A DNA stretch of 19,222 nt from Alphaproteobacteria bacterium. GTDB lineage: Bacteria; Pseudomonadota; Alphaproteobacteria; UBA6615. The DNA lies in contig JAEPNS010000019.1 in assembly GCA_017643325.1 (NCBI GenBank), positions 1-19,222 of the forward strand, written 5' to 3'. The position numbers and the translations under genes are program-made. Shown one piece after another: positions 15,877 through 19,222 of the stretch. Numbering within the stretch: position 1 is the stretch's first letter; each line of letters begins with the position of its first letter. Below the pieces are notes generated by a model. That model was not told the origin of the DNA, did no database searches, and saw nothing but the letters and a program-made list of their open reading frames with translations.

Positions 15877-15915
15877 AGAAGAGCAACGCGGCAACAATCG
15901 TGCTATCCCGCCCCC

Positions 15916-16668
15916 ATGGCGGACAAACCGACAAAGACCCGCGCCGACGTGGCGCTCGTGGACAGGGGACTGGCGGAGTCGCGGACCCGCGCGCAGGCGC
16001 TGATTCTCGCCGGCAGCGTGTTCTCCGGCGAGGTGCGCGTCGCCAAGGCCGGCGACACGATCCGCGACGACGCGCCGCTGGAGGTGCGCGGGCAGGACCA
16101 CCCCTGGGTCAGCCGTGGCGGGCTCAAGCTCGACCATGCGCTCGATGAACTGGGCGTCGACGTGACGGGAGCGGTCGCCATCGACGTGGGCGCGTCCACG
16201 GGCGGCTTCACGGACGTGCTGCTGGCGCGCGGCGCGGCGAAGGTCTACGCGGTCGATGTGGGCCACGGCCAGTTCGCCTGGAAGCTGCGCAACGACGAGC
16301 GCGTTGTGGTGCTCGAAAAAACCAACGCGCGCCACCTGACGCCCGAACATATCCCGGAGCCGGTGGATGTCATCGTGTGCGATGCCAGTTTCATCGGGTT
16401 GCAGACGGTGCTGCCCGCGGCGATGACGTTCGCCGCGCCCGGCGCGCGGCTGGTGGCGCTGATCAAGCCGCAGTTCGAGGTGGGGCGCGGGCAGGTCGGG
16501 AAGAAGGGCGTGGTGCGCGACCCGGCGCTGCATGAAGAGGTCTGTGCCCGCATCCGCGAATGGCTCGACGGCCTGCCGGGCTGGCGGGTGACCGGCCTCG
16601 CCGAAAGCCCGGTGACCGGACCGGAGGGGAACAAGGAGTTCCTGGTCGGGGCGGTTTTCGATGGCTGA
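15916..16668 (+). CDS. tlyA: TlyA family rRNA 2'-O-methyltransferase
   Basis: Predicted cytidine 2'-O-methyltransferase acting on 16S and/or 23S rRNA, as known for mycobacterial TlyA, where loss gives capreomycin resistance; older annotations call it hemolysin A. 250 aa, family length. An S4 RNA-binding domain occupies about residues 8-65 (RADVALVDRGLAESRTRAQALILAGSV). The methyltransferase domain has the SAM motif DVGASTGGFTD from Asp90, CDASFIG, and LIKPQFEVG with Lys184 of the FtsJ-type catalytic set. The ATG at 15916 is the first after the REPIN element; an in-frame extension upstream runs through the repeat and is rejected. It overlaps the next gene by 8 bp. In many alphaproteobacteria tlyA directly follows dxs; here it is 9 kb away. 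Confidence 0.93.
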   Translation: MADKPTKTRADVALVDRGLAESRTRAQALILAGSVFSGEVRVAKAGDTIRDDAPLEVRGQDHPWVSRGGLKLDHALDELGVDVTGAVAIDVGASTGGFTDVLLARGAAKVYAVDVGHGQFAWKLRNDERVVVLEKTNARHLTPEHIPEPVDVIVCDASFIGLQTVLPAAMTFAAPGARLVALIKPQFEVGRGQVGKKGVVRDPALHEEVCARIREWLDGLPGWRVTGLAESPVTGPEGNKEFLVGAVFDG

Positions 16669-17935
16669 CTCGCTCGCCGTGCAGATTGATGCGCTCGGGC
16701 CGCGCGGCGACGGGATCGCCGACCACGCCGGGACAAGGTTCTACGTGGCCGGCGCGCTGCCGGGCGAGACGGTGCGTGCGCGCCCCGGGCAGAAGCGCGG
16801 GGAGGGGTTCGCGGCGGCGCTGGAGGAGGTTCTCGAACCCGCGCCCGACCGGGCCGTGCCGCCCTGTGCGCATTTCGGCACCTGCGGCGGCTGCGCGGTG
16901 CAGCACATGGCCGACGGCGCGTACGCCGACTGGAAGCGCGGGCTGGTGGTCGCCGCGCTGGAGCGGGCCGGGCTCGACGGCGCCCCGGTCACGCCGCTGG
17001 TGCGCACCGCGCCGGACGGGCGCCGCCGGGCCGAGTTCGCGGCCTTCCGTCCCCGTGCCAAGGGCGCGCCGACCTTCCTCGGCTTCCACGAACGCGGCAG
17101 CAACCGCGTCGTGGACATTGCCGGGTGCCATATCCTGCGTCCGGACCTGCTGGCGCTTGTCCCGAAGCTTCGCGACGTGCTCGCCGGGATCGTGCCGCCC
17201 GGCGCGCGCTGGGATGTGCACGTGACGCTGGCGGACAACGGCGCGGACATCCTGGTCGGTGCGGGCCATGCGCCGGGGCCGGACGCCGCGATGGAACTCG
17301 CGATGTTCGCCGAGCGCGAGGGCATCGCGCGGGTGTCGTGGGACGGGCCGGACGGCGTCGAGCCCGTGGCGCTGCGCGAAACCCCGGTCCTGGAGATGTC
17401 CGGGATCCCCGTCGAGCCGCCGCCGGGCGTGTTCCTGCAGGCGAGCGCGGAGGCGGAGGCCGTGCTCGCCGGGCTCGTGCGCGACGCCGTGGAGGGCGCG
17501 CGGATCGCGGACCTGTACAGCGGCGTGGGCACCTTCTCCCTGCCGCTGGCCGCGGGCGGCGCGACGGTCCACGCCGTGGACAGCGAGGCCGGCGCCCTGG
17601 GCGCGCTGGCGCGCGCGGCCGGCAACGCGGGCTTCGGCGGGCAGGTCACGACGGACGTGCGCGATCTTGCAAAACGGCCGCTGGCGGCGGGCGACCTGAA
17701 GCATTTCGGGACCGTGGTGTTCGATCCGCCCCGGGCGGGCGCCGCCGCGCAGGCGGCGGAACTCGCGCTGTCCGCCGTACCGCGTGTGGTCGCCGTGTCC
17801 TGCAATCCGGCGACGTTTGCCCGCGACGCGGCGCTCCTTGTCGGCGGCGGCTACGCACTGGAGCGCGTCACGCCGGTGGACCAGTTCTTCTGGTCCGGGC
17901 ATGTGGAACTGGTGGGCGTGTTCGCGCGGGGGTAG
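16661..17935 (+). CDS. Class I SAM-dependent RNA (uracil-5) methyltransferase, RlmD/TrmA-like
   Basis: Predicted RNA m5U methyltransferase, probably acting on 23S rRNA, 424 aa. A TRAM-like RNA-binding start (about residues 4-60) is followed by the cysteines of a 4Fe-4S cluster: Cys69, Cys75, Cys78 (CAHFGTCGGC) and Cys156 (AGCHIL). The methyltransferase core has DLYSGVGTF (284-292) for SAM binding, DPPRAG, and the catalytic nucleophile Cys381 in VSCNPATFARD. All key residues are intact. The ATG at 16661 lies inside the end of tlyA (8-bp overlap), so the two are translated together. It is a homologue of RlmD/RlmC-type enzymes, but the exact target uridine cannot be read from sequence. Confidence 0.9.
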   Translation: MADSLAVQIDALGPRGDGIADHAGTRFYVAGALPGETVRARPGQKRGEGFAAALEEVLEPAPDRAVPPCAHFGTCGGCAVQHMADGAYADWKRGLVVAALERAGLDGAPVTPLVRTAPDGRRRAEFAAFRPRAKGAPTFLGFHERGSNRVVDIAGCHILRPDLLALVPKLRDVLAGIVPPGARWDVHVTLADNGADILVGAGHAPGPDAAMELAMFAEREGIARVSWDGPDGVEPVALRETPVLEMSGIPVEPPPGVFLQASAEAEAVLAGLVRDAVEGARIADLYSGVGTFSLPLAAGGATVHAVDSEAGALGALARAAGNAGFGGQVTTDVRDLAKRPLAAGDLKHFGTVVFDPPRAGAAAQAAELALSAVPRVVAVSCNPATFARDAALLVGGGYALERVTPVDQFFWSGHVELVGVFARG

Positions 17936-17949
17936 CCGCACTCTCCTCT

Positions 17950-18041
17950 CGTCACCCCTGCGAAAGCAGGGGTCCATTGACTCAAGTGTTTGCCCGGTTC
18001 GGCATCGGCGTTAATGGATTCCTGCTTTCGCAGGAATGACG
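17950..18041 (-). repeat. REPIN-like repeat, full length, inverted (copy 3)
   Basis: A 92-bp element in opposite orientation to copy 2. Both ends are CGTCA/TGACG and both hairpins have perfect eight-base arms (ACCCCTGC/GCAGGGGT with a GAAA loop, and ATTCCTGC/GCAGGAAT with a TTTC loop on the plus strand). It fills the 126-bp gap between the convergent RNA-methyltransferase and NicO genes and could serve as a bidirectional terminator or mRNA 3'-end protector. There is no run of T residues after either stem, so classic intrinsic termination is unproven. Confidence 0.9.
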
Positions 18042-18061
18042 AGTGAAGTTGGTCAGACCCC

Positions 18062-19018
18062 CTACATCAGCGGGTGGTTTGCCGTCGCCATCGCGCCCTG
18101 GAACAGGGAGACGCCCAGCAGCACGATGGCGATGCCGCCGCAGAAGGCGATGGCGTCGAGCATCACCGGCAGGTTGCGGCCCTCGGTCGGCCAGCGGTCG
18201 GCGAGGCGGAGCGTCGTGCGGCGGGCGTAGACAGCCGCCAGCGCCAGCGCGGTGACCGTGATCGCGGTGCCCACGGACATCGCCAGCACGGCGGACCAGG
18301 CGACGAAACGCAGGCCGAGGATGTTGGCCAGCACGAGCACGAGGATCGCGCCGGTGCACGGCCGCAGGCCGACGGAGAAGATGACCGCCGCCATTTCCGT
18401 CAGCGTCGCCTTGCGATGGATGTGGGGAGTGTCGACGGCGTGGGAATGGCCGCAGTGCCCGCAGGCATGCGGATCGTCGCTGTTGCGGGCCCGCAGGGCG
18501 AAGCGGCGCAGCGTCATCGCAGCGAGAATCAGCCCGAGGATCACGACCAGGGCATAGCTGGTCAGCTCCAGCTTGTTGGCGACGCCGGTCGCCTCGCGCA
18601 TGGAAATTCCGAGGATCGCCAGTGCGGCCTCCATGAGCACGATCGCCGTCACGCCCTGCATCAGCGAGGACAGCACCGACAGTGCAACGGAGCGGCGCAC
18701 CGCCCCCTCGTGGCTCAGCAGGTAGGTGGAGATCACCAGCTTGCCGTGTCCGGGCCCGGCGGCATGCAGGACGCCGTAGAGAAAGCTCAGCCCGATCAGG
18801 GTCCAGGCGGCGGCGAACCCGTGCTGGGCCGCCAGCCGCGTCGCGGCGGAGAGCTCCGCCTGCAGGTCCCGCTGCAAGGTCAGGATCGAGCCGAGCACCT
18901 GCGCCCAGATGTCGGAGAAGGCAAGGATCAGGACCAGCCAGGCGAGCGCGATGGCGAAGCCCAGCGCCAGCGGCACCAGGTACCAGCGGCGGGTCTCCTG
19001 CGTCTCGGTCAGTTGCAT
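18062..19018 (-). CDS. NicO-family nickel/cobalt transporter (RcnA-like)
   Basis: An inner-membrane permease of the high-affinity nickel-transport/RcnA (NicO) family, 318 aa, with about six hydrophobic segments. The signature GVLHAAGPGHGKLVISTYLLS starts just before His85; His85 and His91 are metal-contact candidates. A His/Cys-rich cytosolic or periplasmic loop (ACGHCGHSHAVDTPHIH) probably binds metal, and SVGLRPCTGAILVLV is the second signature. The ATG at 19018 overlaps the end of the DUF1007 gene by 10 bp, so they form one operon. DUF1007-NicO pairs are usually annotated as metal transport units; import versus efflux is not decided by the sequence. Nickel, cobalt or zinc are all possible. 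Confidence 0.9.
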   Translation of the reverse strand: MQLTETQETRRWYLVPLALGFAIALAWLVLILAFSDIWAQVLGSILTLQRDLQAELSAATRLAAQHGFAAAWTLIGLSFLYGVLHAAGPGHGKLVISTYLLSHEGAVRRSVALSVLSSLMQGVTAIVLMEAALAILGISMREATGVANKLELTSYALVVILGLILAAMTLRRFALRARNSDDPHACGHCGHSHAVDTPHIHRKATLTEMAAVIFSVGLRPCTGAILVLVLANILGLRFVAWSAVLAMSVGTAITVTALALAAVYARRTTLRLADRWPTEGRNLPVMLDAIAFCGGIAIVLLGVSLFQGAMATANHPLM

Positions 19019-19222
19019 GTCAGCCGGACCCGCTCGGCAAACAATGCGCCCAGCGTGTCCGGCGCGGAATCCATCAGGTCGAGGGACTGGGCGAAGCTGA
19101 TTGCCTCGGTTGACGGGTTCGGTTCCTCGATCGCGGTCGCGCAGCCGTCCGGCGCGTTGTCGGGCAGCGTTGCCTGGTCATCGTCGAGGTGCAGGATCGA
19201 GACGAAGTAGGTCGGGTCGAAC
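19009..19222 (-). CDS. DUF1007 family protein, C-terminal part, cut by the window edge
   Basis: The last 70 codons of a gene entering from the right; the stop TGA is at 19009-19011. The peptide includes FDPTYFVSILHLDD, CATAIEEPNPSTEAISFAQSLD and GALFAERVRLTCN, which match the end of DUF1007 proteins: secreted periplasmic proteins that usually accompany NicO-type transporters and are thought to bind metal. The 10-bp overlap with the NicO gene supports co-translation. The N terminus and signal peptide are outside the window. Confidence 0.85.
   Translation of the reverse strand, partial: FDPTYFVSILHLDDDQATLPDNAPDGCATAIEEPNPSTEAISFAQSLDLMDSAPDTLGALFAERVRLTCN

Noticed and set aside
18074..19210. 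378-codon open frame on the plus strand
   Set aside because: Antisense to the NicO and DUF1007 genes; its translation is Gln/Gly/Arg/His-rich without motifs.

Overview
The window is high-GC DNA with dense, short-gapped genes. It suggests an alphaproteobacterium, most likely free-living, because of the order histone-deacetylase-like gene, xseB, ispA, dxs, the presence of tlyA and an RlmD/TrmA-type RNA methyltransferase, and REP-type hairpin repeats with the CCTGCGAAAGCAGG core. The order or genus cannot be fixed from the sequence alone. No rRNA, tRNA, CRISPR array, insertion sequence, integrase or phage gene is visible, and no stretch longer than about 260 bp lacks a gene.

Layout. (1) 1-2453, minus strand: an RND efflux pump unit. 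The adaptor is transcribed first and carries four EF-hand calcium-binding loops; the inner-membrane permease follows and runs off the left edge. (2) 2674-6846, plus strand: a histone-deacetylase-family amidohydrolase, exonuclease VII small subunit, farnesyl diphosphate synthase and DXP synthase, that is, an isoprenoid precursor cluster. (3) 6861-8537, minus: a Na/Pi symporter with a PhoU-like tail, convergent with dxs. (4) 8686-9177, plus: a DUF6714-like protein. (5) 9204-11010, minus: a FUSC-type membrane protein, then a DUF427 protein and a tiny DUF2256 zinc-ribbon protein that are tightly coupled to each other. (6) 11122-15658, minus: a tight four-gene operon (3-hydroxyisobutyrate-dehydrogenase-like enzyme, unknown secreted 512-residue protein with a TTG start, divergent FMN-dependent 2-hydroxyacid dehydrogenase, small MscS channel). 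(7) 15916-17935, plus: tlyA overlapping an RlmD/TrmA-like rRNA methyltransferase gene. (8) 18062-19222, minus: a NicO-type nickel/cobalt transporter overlapping the end of a DUF1007 gene that enters from the right edge.

The points most worth a second look are: a tandem duplication that gives the RND adaptor four canonical EF-hands; a family of about 92-bp REPIN-like elements (two full copies and one degenerate half) whose stems co-vary; the four-gene operon, which joins an unknown secreted protein to a 2-hydroxyacid dehydrogenase homologue that has lost several family active-site residues; and the separation of tlyA from dxs by about 9 kb of mostly opposite-strand genes, which looks like an insertion into a usually compact cluster.
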